Below the pieces are notes generated by a model. The model had not been told where the DNA came from. It saw nothing but the letters and a program-made list of their open reading frames with translations, and made no database searches. Positions 10,501-21,200 of a stretch of DNA of 64,000 bases are shown piece after piece; within the stretch, counting starts at the first letter, position 1, and the number at the start of each line of letters is the position of its first letter. Both the position numbers and the translations under genes were made by a program. Origin of the DNA: Closterium sp. Naga37s-1 (lineage: Eukaryota > Streptophyta > Zygnematophyceae > Desmidiales > Closteriaceae); the NCBI GenBank assembly GCA_947471745.1, contig CANJKZ010001023.1, positions 372,001-436,000 of the forward strand, read 5' to 3'.

Positions 10501-13500
10501 TAACTAAGTTCCCTTGGCCCCTTCCTTCACAACCCCATGATGCTGTAGGGTGTTTTTGGGAATTCTCAAAAGTCGCACCAAAAACACCCTACAGCACCTT
10601 GGAAGTCACCCAGCCTAACTAAGTTCCCTCGACCCCTTCCTTCACAACCCCACACCCATCACATGTCTTTTTTTTTTTCTGGTCAAACTCTCCACCGGAG
10701 CAAACACTGCTCACACATGCCGAGATCTCACACTGAACACATTGACTGCATTGACTGCATTGACTACATTGACCGTGCACAACCCACCTGGACTGCAGAG
10801 CAGCAGCTCCTCGCGACAGCTCAGCTGCCAGCCTGGCAGCATTCGGCTCCTTCTGTCCGCCGTCCACCCCTGCCGCCCCTCCGAAGCCGCCCACTCCTGC
10901 TAGGCCAAGCAGCTTCAGGGTGCCCGCGCTTAAACCATCCAGCAACCCTGCCAATCCCCACCCCTCCCCTCTTCCCGATGTTGCCAACCCTACCCCTCCT
11001 GCAGTGTTTCCCCGAGCCTGTAGCTGCTCCTCCAGCCGAGCCACTTGCCAAGCCATCTGCCGAACCTCTGACCTAGCCTTGGCGAGAGCTCGGAGGCTTG
11101 TCGAGTCCTTGTCCCGGGCAGCCGCAAGCTGCCCGAACAGCGCCGACATCTTTTCCTCCGCCCGACCAAGCAGCGCTTGGGCCACGCCCTCTTTCTTCTG
11201 CAACTCCTTCACCTGCCCCTGCAGCAAAAACACCCTCTGATTGGCTGATTCCGCTGCCCCACGGGCAGCCGAAAGCTCTTCCTCCAACCTCCTAACCGTC
11301 TCCTCCTCCCCTGCAACCTCGTCCAACGAATCAGAACCTGCCACCTGTCCCGCGCTGCCATCACTGCTGGCACCGGATCGCAGAAGGTTGAGCTGGTGAA
11401 GGAGCAAGGTGGAGCGCTGGGTGGCTGACGTGGCTTCCTGTGTCGCGCTGGCGAGCTCTGATTGGAGGAACGCCACCTGGGTTCGGAGAACGGCAAGAGA
11501 GCCCTCCACCTCCTCCGCTACAGTGGACTGTGTTAGGGGAGGGGTTGGGGGGGAAGAGGGTAAAGGAGGGGAGACGGGGTTGCATGGAGGAGTGGTGGGG
11601 AGAAAGGGGGAAGAAAATGAGGAGAGGAAGCAAATCCACTCATTGCAATTGCCCCACCATACATGCAATCAACCAGCGAACCTGATTCTGATTTTTAGGT
11701 GCCACAGAATTTAGCAAGCACGAACCTGAGCTGACAGGCTCTCCACTTTGCACGATAGCACCCGAACCTCCTCCCGAGCCTCGGCCTCTTTCCGAGCCAC
11801 CTCGTCCACCTGCCTCCGAAGCTCCTCCTGCCCGCCCATGGCCGCCGCCACAGCCGCTTCCGCCGCCCGCTCTCTCTCCCTCCCCTCCGCCACCTGTCGC
11901 TCCAGAAACGCCAAACGCTCCCGCTGGGCCGTGCGGGCGGCAGCCGCCTCAGTCAGCTTGTCAGCTAGCGCAACGACAAGCCCAGCGAGGCTCGTCTCGT
12001 TCTCCAGCGCGTCGGCCACCGCCGCCCGGGCCTGAAGCAGAAGCTTCCTCGAACCTTCCTCCCCGCTCCCTCCCGCCGACTCGAGCTTCGCAAGAAGCTT
12101 CTCAGCAGCTTCCCTCCTCTCCCTAGCCTCCCTCTGCATCCTCTTAGTAGCTCCCAACTCCGCCATCACCGCTTCAGACCGCGCTACTGCACCTTTCCAC
12201 ACCTCCCTCTCCCTCCTCTCCCTCCCCTTCACCTCCTCCAGCTCCCGCGCGACACCTGTCAGCGCCTGATTGGCCCGTTTGGCCGCCTCAACCGCCGCCT
12301 GCTCCCTCTCCCTCAGAACATCTACAAGCCGGGCAAAGAAATCGCACCGCCCGTGCGCGATTCTGGAAGCTTCCTGGGCAGCAGAAAGCTCTTTTTCAAG
12401 CTGCTCCACCTGTAGAGAAAGCTCCTGCACTCGAACCTGTGCTGCTCTCTCCCTTGCTGCTACCACCTCCAAAGCCTCATTCGCCCTCTCAGCCTCTCTC
12501 CTCGCATCCCTCTCTCTGCCTTCTAGTTCGCGAACCACACCTGACAGGAACCCTACTCGCTCTTTTGCCTCTGCTGCTGCTTCTTTTGCTGCTGCCTCCC
12601 CCTCTGTGACCCTCGCCAGGTCTTTTTCCAGAGTGAGCAGAAGCTGCCGAGCCGACGCCGCCCGCTGCTCTGCCTGCTGCTGCGCCGCTTGGAGCTCCTG
12701 CTCCCGCTCACGCCTCTCCCGGACCTCTGCTTCCAGAGCTGCCACCCGGTCAGCTTCGGTGGCTGCCGAACCTAGAGCTGCGGCTTGGGCTGCGGCCAAA
12801 GAGGAAGGTGCAGAGGAACCTTCTCTCGCTTGCAGGGATTGTAACTGGCCGGCGAGTTGACTTGCCAACTGGGTGGCAGCAACTGCTTCCTTCTGCGCTG
12901 CGGCATGTTTGTCCTGTAGTGCGTTGAGCTGGCGCAGGAAGAAGGAGATCCGATCCTCCGCCGCCCGGGCGGCCTGGTCTGCGGCTTGCTGCTTCTCTTC
13001 GAGACGAGAGATGTGAGCCTTGAGTAGAGCAATGCGGTCAGACGAGGTGAGCTGGCGGCATGGCGTAGTGGGAACATGAGAGACACACAGCAGCACCGAG
13101 GAAGAGGAGGGCAAGGGGATGCGTGAGTAGAAAGAGTGGCTTCCCGGGGCCTAGAAAACGAACAGAAGCTGCGAAAAGAAGGAAGATGTGGGAAGAAGGA
13201 CGGGTGGAGAGAGCTGCTTGAGAAGCAGATGAGCAGCATGATAGGACAGGGAAGGGAGAGGGCAGGAGAGGGCAGGGGAGGGCAGGGGAGGGTAGGAGAG
13301 GGTAGGGGAGGGCAGGGGAGGGTAGGGGAGGGCAGGGGAGGGTAGGGGAGGGCAGGGGAGGGTAGGGGAGGGTAGGGGAGGGCAGGGGAGGGTAGGGGAG
13401 GGTAGGGCAGGGCAGAGCAGAGCAGAGCAGGGCAGAGCAGGGCAGGGCAGAGCAGGGCAGAGAAGGGAAAGGGGGCAGAGGACTCACCTCGACATCATCC

Positions 13501-14503
13501 ATCTGCTTCTCTGCTGCCCGTGCAGCCCTGCGAATGGCCGCCTGCAGAAAGAAAGAGAGGTGCGGCAAGGGAAAGCATGGTACACTTGTGTGTGAGTGAT
13601 TGTATGTGGATGGATGTATGTGTGTGAGTGACTGTATGTGGATGGATGTATGTGTGTGAGTGACTGTATGTGAATGGATGTATGTATGTGTGTGAGTGAC
13701 TGTATGTGAATGGATGTATGTGTGTGAGTGACTGTATGTGAATGGATGTATGTGTGTGAGTGATTGTATGTGGATGGATGTTTGTGCGCATGCATGGTGG
13801 AGAAAAGGTTGAGAAGGGACACGGCAGAACGGGTGGACGGGACAAAACAGCACCAGATCAGGCGCAGTGCGCACGCATGCAAGGATCAAAGCACACGCAT
13901 GGATGGATGGGTGGATGGATGGAAGGAACAAGGCGAATGCATGCAGGGATCAACACGTACCTTGGAGATGGCGTCAGAGAGTGCCACGTCAGCAGCCACC
14001 ATGCGCTGGAAGCCCTCTGCCACCAGCTTACGCTCTGCCACCTGGCAGCACGCGATTGGGTGGAAGTGGGAGCGGAGCAGAAATCATGCAAAGAGGGGCT
14101 GATGTGGAAGAAGGGGAGCTGCAGCTCAATACTGAGAAGAACATGTGGAGCAACAATAGAGTCACACTGCGCGAAAACGATACGGGGGAAGGGAGGAGGA
14201 GGGAAGTGGGGAAGCGCGGTGCAGTGTGGTGCGGCGCGGTGTGGTGTGGTGTGGTGTGGTGTGGTGTGGTGTGGTGTGGTGTGGTGCGGTGTGGTGCGGT
14301 GTGGAGCCCACCTGCCAGTCATTGGCACTGGACCCAGGCACGCCATTTGCTATCCTCGTTTGAAGCTCCTCCGCTGCAAGGTCTGTGAGACGCCTCATGT
14401 TGCTGCCTGCTAGCTGCGCGTGAGCCTGTGAATGCACATGCATGCAAAAGCATGGACATGCATAAGCAAGCACAAAACCACATACGCACATGCGCACCAG
14501 CAT

Positions 14504-14574
<71 letters not shown>

Positions 14575-16958
14575 AGCATGCACACACGCGCACCCATATG
14601 CAAAAAAATGCACACACGCATACAAGCACGAACGCACATGCACAAAGTTAGGTGACGCTGGAAACAGACAGCTGGAGCCACATCCATGAGCCAATGCCAT
14701 ACCCCTGGCAACCCACCTGAGAAGGCACCTGAGAAGGCACCTGTGACGCCACGCACCTTCTTCCACACGCGCATGGGCGGGTCAGCAGCCGGGCATGCCC
14801 GGCACATGTCCGCCAGAGCAGTGCTCACGTCCGCTCCCTTCACAAACGTCGTGTAGCTGGTTGGAATCCCACGTGGCATCAGGAGACACGTGGCACAAGG
14901 AGACGAGTGTCATAAGGGGACACGTGGCAAAAGGAGACAGGTGGTGATGAAACGAATGAGACAGGAAATGGAACACGAGGAAGAGAGACGAGGCTTGGAG
15001 CCTTGAAAGAAGAAGGAAGGATTCGAAAGACGAGCAGGTGCGGAAAGAGCAATGCGTAAGTGGGAGAGGCACAGAGCAGGAGGGAGGGAGGGAGGAAAAG
15101 AGCGATGGGGGAATGGGTCGGGGAGCAGAAGGTGGGGGTGGGGGCGGTGGGGGCGGTGAAAGTGCTAAGGGTGCAGAGAAAGCTGAAAAAGACGAAGAAA
15201 GTGAAACGCGGAAGTTGTGCTACAGGTGCTAAGCGTATTTACCCCAGAGCAACAAGGGCACTGGCGGAGTGAGGAGAGCAGCTGACAACGGCGACTCTGT
15301 GCCTGGTTGCCACCAGCGCCGCCACCACTCACTCACATTGATATTTTTGAGGCGCCTCTAAAGCAGACTGCTAAAACGAGGACTCACCCTAGAGCAACAA
15401 GGGCACTGGCGGAGTGAGGCGAGCAGCTGACAATCGCCACTCTGTGCCCTGTCGCCACCAGCGCTGCCACCACTCGCACCGCTTCCAACACCTGCGAAAC
15501 CACGTCCTCACCCCCCTCCCCCTCCCCGTCCTCCTCCAAGCACCCCTCCAAATCCGACTCCCCCGCTTCCCCCTCGGATAACACTCCCCGCCACCCCTCC
15601 CCCGGCTCCCCTTCCACCCGCGCCGCTTCCGCCCGCCCCCCTGCGGCGGCTTCCCCCACGGGCAATTTGAGCGCCACGCCGCCCTCTCTTGCCAGCTGGC
15701 GGGTCACGGCGGACCAATCAACGGCCAGCGCTGACTCGTGCTCCGACGGCTGTGATTGGCGGGGAGGTGGGAAGGTGGGGAGAGAGGGGGAGGGGAGGAC
15801 GATCAGAGCGCGGGGTCGAGTGAGGGAGAGACAGAGAGAGAAAGAGTGAGGAAGGACGGTGTCGGACAGAGTGTGCGGTGGAAGGTGGGGAGTGAGAGAG
15901 CGAGCGAGAAATGCGGGCGACGAGTGGGTCCTCTACTCAAACAGAAACATGGTCACATCACCAGAAACACTAACCAGTAACGAGACGACAGCTGTCACGC
16001 CCGCCCTGGACGTCACCACGTCCACGTCAGCAGCCGACACGAGCGGCGAGCCTATGAGCACGTTCTCTGCCACCTGGCACCACGCGATTGGCCACTCCGC
16101 CTCCATGTGAAGGCTCTCCTGATGGCTCTGCGCCAGCGACTCCCCCTCCCCCAATCCCTCCCCTTCCCCTTCCTCCTCCGCCTCATTGGCGGTAACCGCG
16201 CGGAGCGTCCGCGGGTACGTCCCCGCGCGCCTCTCGTCCCGCGGGGTACCCGCGTGTCCGTTCCCGCTTCCCCCTGCAGCGCGCGAGAACGGCGGAACGA
16301 TTGGGGGAAGCGCGCGGATGACGGAAATCAGCTGGAATTGCGAGACCATGGCGCTGCTGTCGCCTTCCGCAAACACCACCTCGTGCACATAACCCACTCC
16401 CTCCGCCCCTTGCCACCGATCCCCACCCCTGTTGACGCCTAGAAACCCGTTATCAGCTCCTGAAGCACCACCAATGCCGGTGATTTTCGGAATGTTCGAC
16501 CCGTTCAGGTTCTTCCTGTTAATAGCATTGTCCGCCGAGCGAAAACGGCTATCGGGCTGGTCTTTATTGCTGACATCGGAGCCGCTGAAATCCGACGGTC
16601 CACCGGCCGTCGCTTGGATCACCAACGGCCGCGATTTCTTCCCGTCGTTTAGGCGGGAACAGCCGGTTCGCCGGAGAAATCTTGGCGAATGTCGTGAAAA
16701 GCGTGGGGATAAATAGCCGGGATATAACTGCTGGCTATTACGTGGTGACCTAATATATATACCAGGCCGGTGAAATGCGGCTATTGTGACCACGCCGCGG
16801 GGATTGCGGAGACGGTTCGTTACTTTCAACGCTATTGCACGGCCAGTTGGGGAAAGCGGCTGGACGAACGGTTTCGTGGCAATGCGAACGGTAATGGGTG
16901 ACCTGTAGATGTCCTCCGGTCGCCACGTGGCAAAAGTTGCGGTCCGTAAGGTTGCCAT
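7571..16958 (-). CDS. DSP-like plus long coiled-coil protein, probably plastid-targeted (eleven exons)
   Basis: Exons on the minus strand: 16958-15975, 15749-15388, 14856-14757, 14425-14312, 14041-13961, 13541-13488, 13051-11726, 11527-10788, 9726-9624, 9283-8183, 7840-7571. All introns are GT-AG and the phases close exactly: 5235 bases, about 1744 residues, ending in TGA. The N-terminus is basic and Ser/Thr-rich, like a transit peptide. Residues about 295-480 (NVLIGSPLVSAADVDVV, GVTAVVSL, VDWSAVTRQLAREGGV) resemble the dual-specificity phosphatase fold of plant SEX4/LSF proteins. At the active-site position it reads VSCSPHSASA, without the HCxxGxxR signature, so it may be a pseudophosphatase. 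Residues about 485-1290 form an Ala/Glu/Arg-rich coiled coil. An Ala/Pro/Gln-rich part follows, with a hydrophobic span near 1530-1550 and a conserved-looking C-terminus. The family link is inferred; the function is unknown. Confidence 0.72.
8048..8274 (-). repeat. Tandem duplication of exon 10 3' end with palindrome at the junction
   Basis: The 3' end of exon 10 with its donor (8179-8274) is copied at 8048-8143, still encoding a similar peptide (LTLKPLQAAG versus LTLKPVQAAG) and ending in a GTGAGG donor. Between the copies lies TTTTTGAGACACCTCAAAC, with the core at 8159-8168. Reading straight through shifts frame, so the first donor at 8182 is the simplest choice. Confidence 0.85.
9371..9450. 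repeat. Small foldback sequence
   Basis: ATGCTGGAAATGGT (9371-9384) is followed by its near-perfect inverse ACCATTCCAGCAT about 15 bases on, and a second direct copy of the left arm lies near 9430. It sits in intron 9 of the coiled-coil gene. Confidence 0.6.
9513..9660 (-). repeat. Diverged duplication of exon 9 3' end
   Basis: The sequence at 9513-9551 repeats the end of exon 9 (9624-9660) with several differences. Its donor position is changed to CTTAGC, so the copy cannot act as a 5' splice site. Confidence 0.6.
9742..9906. repeat. Intronic minisatellite of about 20-22 bp
   Basis: Repeated CCACCCACACGCCATGCACA-type units with small variations lie in intron 8 of the coiled-coil gene. Open frames across it on both strands are a by-product of the repeat. 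Confidence 0.85.
10087..10398. repeat. 86-bp tandem repeat: four spacers separated by three palindromes
   Basis: Four copies of a segment starting GCCTACTCCAACTCAACCCG are joined by three copies of TTTTGAGACGTCTCAAAA, whose cores are at 10160-10169, 10246-10255 and 10332-10341. The array lies in intron 8. The outer two segments have no palindrome on their outer sides, so a palindrome is found only at copy-copy junctions. Confidence 0.92.
10484..10652. repeat. 54-bp direct repeats flanking a perfect 19-bp-arm hairpin
   Basis: Copies at 10484-10537 and 10599-10652 differ at only a few positions. Between them is a perfect inverted repeat (arms 10541-10559 and 10578-10596, 18-base loop). The right edge of the left arm plus the loop contains TTTTTGGGAATTCTCAAAAG (10553-10572), a variant of the palindrome found at other duplication junctions. 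Confidence 0.88.
13253..13480. repeat. GGGGAGGG-type minisatellite
   Basis: Short units of the form GGTAGGGGAGGGCAGGGGA fill part of intron 6 of the coiled-coil gene, grading into GCAGA repeats. On the minus strand this is a long pyrimidine tract upstream of exon 7. Confidence 0.9.
13580..13790. repeat. About 32-bp TG-rich minisatellite
   Basis: Repeats of TGTGTGAGTGACTGTATGTG and GATGGATGTA lie in intron 5. Confidence 0.9.
14224..14303. repeat. GTGTG-type pentanucleotide tract
   Basis: Short-period GTGTGGTGTG repeats lie directly downstream of the exon 4 donor. Confidence 0.9.
14506..14568. repeat. (CA)n microsatellite
   Basis: About 60 bases of uninterrupted CA dinucleotides lie in intron 3. 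Confidence 0.97.
15247..15476 (-). repeat. Tandem duplication of exon 2 3' end with palindrome at the junction
   Basis: The end of exon 2 (15391-15476), which encodes the degenerate phosphatase-loop region, is copied at 15247-15332. The copy keeps the peptide VSCSPHSASALVALG and has a GTAAAT donor. TTTTTGAGGCGCCTCTAAA lies between the copies, with the core at 15349-15358. Confidence 0.87.
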
Positions 16959-17632
16959 TGGGATACAGAGTGGCACGTTGCTCCGAGTTAAAACATCCGC
17001 GATAGACGACTGAGCAGAGGAGGTCGCAGGCACGGCGATTGATGCTGCTTGTTAGTCTTGTTCGCCTGAGAGCCTGGGCACTACTAGAAACAACAACACT
17101 CAAGTAGAGAGCTGAGGTGGAGGGAAGGAGCTTCAAGTCCTCGATTCAAACTGAGGGAGATGCCCGATCCGGAGCAGGGTTGCCCGTTCATAGCGACCTC
17201 GCCTTTCCATTTAACTCAACCATCCGTATATTGTTTTGAGTTATCATGTGGATTGAGTCGCTACTTTCTGATAAAACGAGATCTTTGATATTGAGACAAA
17301 TGCTGCACAGCAGAAGGCACACATTAGCTAGGAGGATGTAGCTAGGCACGAACGAGGCACATAGCATAGCCGAGCCTTGACCGAGGCAGGATATTGGGCT
17401 GGAGCAGCATCTCACCATTGCTTGACACGTCATCGAGCGGTGCTGCGTTGTGCACGGAAAACCAATTGCCACTCTGGAACTTGCCCGATGAACGTGTTGG
17501 AGATATACACTCGGCGGCACCCGTTGTTGCTTGCCAGCCAAACCTAGAATGACGGAGACATTTTTATACAGTGTGTTTCTTACAGTAGTTAAACCGTTCG
17601 TTTTTATCGGTGCTCTGGCACATCTGGAGTAC
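16959..17632. other. Upstream region of the coiled-coil gene
   Basis: This should contain the minus-strand promoter and leader. The open frame of exon 1 continues upstream to 17033 without an ATG, so translation is taken to start at 16958. No other feature is recognised. Confidence 0.5.
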
Positions 17633-17799
17633 TGTAAGGAAAATTCCTTTTCCTTACTTCGCATCCCTGCTCAACGCGTACATCACTGTAGCACCACAGT
17701 CAGCACCGTTACCACTCGCAACCCTCGCATCGACAATCCGCCCGCCACCTTCGCACATCGCACCCCGACCTCACGGCTCGGCGGATAACCCGCGCTCCG

Positions 17800-18241
17800 T
17801 GTCAAAATCAGAAAGTGATTGTAACCAGGATCACCTCAGGAAGGTTCGCACAATTCTAGTCTAGTGGTGGTGGGCCCTTGACCTCAATAGCAGAGTGAAT
17901 GTAAATGCTTGAGATAATAAACACGTGCAGTACAAGGAATATAAATATGAGTACAGGGGAATTCGAAACGACCTAACTAGCCATGTACTCTAAGGGGTAC
18001 ATTCCCTTATTGCAGCGAAATCCAACCGTGCGACTCCGAGTGGTTACGTAACTGTTCGGGCAGAATCCTCGCCACTGCTGCTGCCTGATGCTGTCTGCCC
18101 GACGGTCCAGATGCTCCTCGTAACCGTCTGTCCCTTCGCCTTTCTTCTGGCTTTTCGTCTTCACTCTCGATAGTGCGTGCTTCGGCTTTACTACGGTGAG
18201 GAGTGCGCAACAGTGTTTTTCATTAACTACTATTCGTAACA
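17800..18241 (-). repeat. 3' LTR of copia A
   Basis: Direct repeat of 24236-24677. A visible difference is GTGCAG here against GTGTAG in the other copy. Confidence 0.95.
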
Positions 18242-18248
18242 CCCCCCT

Positions 18249-21200
18249 TCACTCCTGGCCGTAGCGAGCATTGACCCGCTTGACTACCCCGCTGAGTTCG
18301 GAGCAGTGCTGGTACTGCTGACGCGGCAGTCTCTTCGTGAGGAAGTCTGCTGCCATGTCACCCGTTGGGCAGTATGTTAGGTCAACTTTGCCTTTGTCAA
18401 CTTCGTCCTTGACGAAGAAGTACCGCAGTGCGATGTGCTTGGTGCGGTTGACGAAGCCAGGTTTGTTCGCGATCCTGATCGCGCTCTGATTGTCGCAGTG
18501 CAGGCGAAAGTTCGTTGAGGCCGGAATTTTTGCTTCCTGCAGCAGTTCCTGAAGGTAGAGACCTTCGCGAACAGCTGCTGTTGCTGCGATAAATTCAGCT
18601 TCCGCCGATGACAGGGCAACCAACTCCTGCTTCTGAGAATTCCAGGAGATGGGGCCGCTGGGCTCGAGGCGGAAGAGGAACCCTGTCCTGGACCGTCGAT
18701 TGTCAGGGTCAGCGGCGTGATCGACATCCACGTAGCCGACGAGGCTGAAGGATCTGGTTGGGATGGTGGAATAACTGAGCCCGACATTGGGCGTGGAGAT
18801 GAAGAATTGAAGGGCTCGCTGAAGATCTGAGAGATTCTCAGCCGTTGGTTTGCGTGAGTACTGAGCCAACTGGCTCGCAATGTAGGAGAGGTCGGGCCTG
18901 CAGGTAACAGATGCGAAAAGCAGGCATCCCAACTGCTGCTGGTAAGTGTGAAGCCCAGCAGGGGACAGGGCTTTGTTGTCAGGCTTGTGGTTGGGTCCTG
19001 GAGTGCGGTAAGGGGTGGAGAGTGGTGCAGGCGCAATGTTGAAGCGCTTGCTAAGCTCCTCCGCATACTTCGCTGCTGAGAGATGAATGGCTTCCGGCGA
19101 GTAGGTGATGTTGAGTCCGAGAAACTGCTTCACGTCATGATTGCAGGTGATGTCGACGTGCCCTGCGAGGCTTCTCTCAAATTGCTCGAGCAGTTCGTTG
19201 CTTGAGCCTGTGTAGAGAAGGTCGTCGACGTAGACCGTGAGGAGGATGTATTCGCCGCGGAAATCGCGGCGATACATTCCAGGATCGTGAGGCAGCTGCT
19301 TGAACCCGATTTCAAGCAGTATGTTGTGCAGGTACTGCTGCCAGAGTCTCGGTGCCTGTTTGATCCCATAGAGAGACTTGCGTAGCTGACAGACGCGTGG
19401 GTCTCCGTCGCCGTAAGTGTGTGGCTGTTCCACGTAGATCACGGCGTCCACTAATGCGCACAGGAACGCATTCTTCACATCGATCTACCGGAGTGGTAGG
19501 TGTCGTTCGGCTGCGATGGCGAGGAGAATTCTGACGGACGTGTGACGGCTGACCGGTGCGAATGTCTGGTCAAAATCAATCCCGTGCCTTTGGTCGTAGC
19601 CGCGCACCACCCAGCGTGCTTTGAATCGCTCAATCCTTCCGTCGGCTCCTGTCTTCACTCGGAAGACCCATTTGCCGGAGAGAATCCTTCTCCCTTTTAC
19701 TGCTGCACGGTTGACGAGCACCCAGGTGTCGCGCGACTCGAGTGCCTGGATTTCCGCATCCATTGCTTCGCGCCACTCCTTGTTGTGTGTGCCTGTGAGA
19801 GCTTGCCGTGGGTTCTTAGGTTCGATGATGCGCGGAGCAGTGGAGATGGCAGCGTGTAGTCCAAGTTGCTGGAGACCGGTGACAGTGCTGTCGTGGCGAT
19901 GTTGAGTGACGACTTCCTGCACGTCGTCATCATCGCTTTCTGGTTCAGGCGGTGCTGGCGGTGCTGTGTCTCCGCCACTTCTGCTTCCTCTGCTGCGCCT
20001 CCTCCTGTAGCGCCTGTTCCTCCTTCACCTGAATCATCGTCGTCGTCGTCGTCGTCGTCGCGGCGATCGCCCCTTGTGAACTCGCCTCTGGGATCCTGCT
20101 CCAGAATTGCTGCTGCTGCTTCGTCCTCAGGTGAGGCGTAGCTGTGGCCCTCGTTGGCGTAGACGCGGTTTGCATTCGTCTGCTCGTCGTCACGAAATTG
20201 TTGCAGAAACAGTCGCTCGTAGAAGATGACATCGCGCGCATTCTTGATTTTCTGGCTTAGGAGATCCAGGATGATCCACGCCTTGTGTTCGTGGCTGATA
20301 CCGAGATGGATTCCCCAGCGCGCGCGGCTTTTGAACTTTCCGATGGTTGATGTTGGTGCTCGGTATTGAACCATGCAGCCCCAGACGCGGAGCATGGAGG
20401 TGTCCCCCTTTCTTCCCGTCCATTTCACGTGCGGCGATGAATTGCCAGTGATTGCGGTGGTTGACAGCAGGTTGTGCACCCGCACGGCGTGGTGCATCGC
20501 GTAGGTCCAGTAGATCGGCGGGAGCTTTGCCTGCCGCATTAGCGCCCGTACCTTCGTCATGAGGGTGCGATTCGTGCGCTCCGCTACGCCCTGCTGCTGG
20601 TGCGCGTAGGGGAGGGAGATGTGATGCTCGATCCCCTTTTGCGCGAGGTAATCCTGCAGTTCCTTGCTCCTGAACTCCGCCGCACCATCGAACTGCCAAA
20701 TCTTCAATTTCTCCCCAGATTGTCGCTGCGCGTGCGCCAGCCACAGACGGAATGCTTCGTAGGCTCTGCTACGCGCTTCCACGTTTACGACCCACACGTG
20801 GCGCGTTCCGGCGTCGACGAAGGTGAGTGTGTAGAGTTCGTCGTTGATGCCGCAGTGTCCTACGTTGAGAAAGTCACAGTAAACCTTCTCAAGCTTGGCG
20901 TAGCGATTGGTTCCTGGCTCGAGTAGGGGGAAGGGCTGGTGACTCAGCGCAGCTTCGAGGCAGACAGTGCAGCTGCGCGGGTGAGTCCCTCCTCTCACTT
21001 CGGAGCCGTCAGGGCGCAACAGCGCGCCAGGTGCAAAGACGCCGGCTTCGATGCAGTTCTTCAGGATCACGCGCGAAGGGTGACCTAGGCGCTGATGCCA
21101 GATGGCGTCGTCGGCGCGGAATCCAGATGTGCGCATGTAGCGCTCCAGTGCGGCTGCGGGGTCTTCGTCAGGTGCCGGTGCAGGTGTAGGCGCTGCTCCC

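Noticed and set aside
13058..13931. Open frames across 13.0-13.9 kb rich in His/Ser/Leu/Pro
   Set aside because: They run through minisatellites in introns of the coiled-coil gene; the short exons at 13488-13541 and 13961-14041 explain the real coding there.
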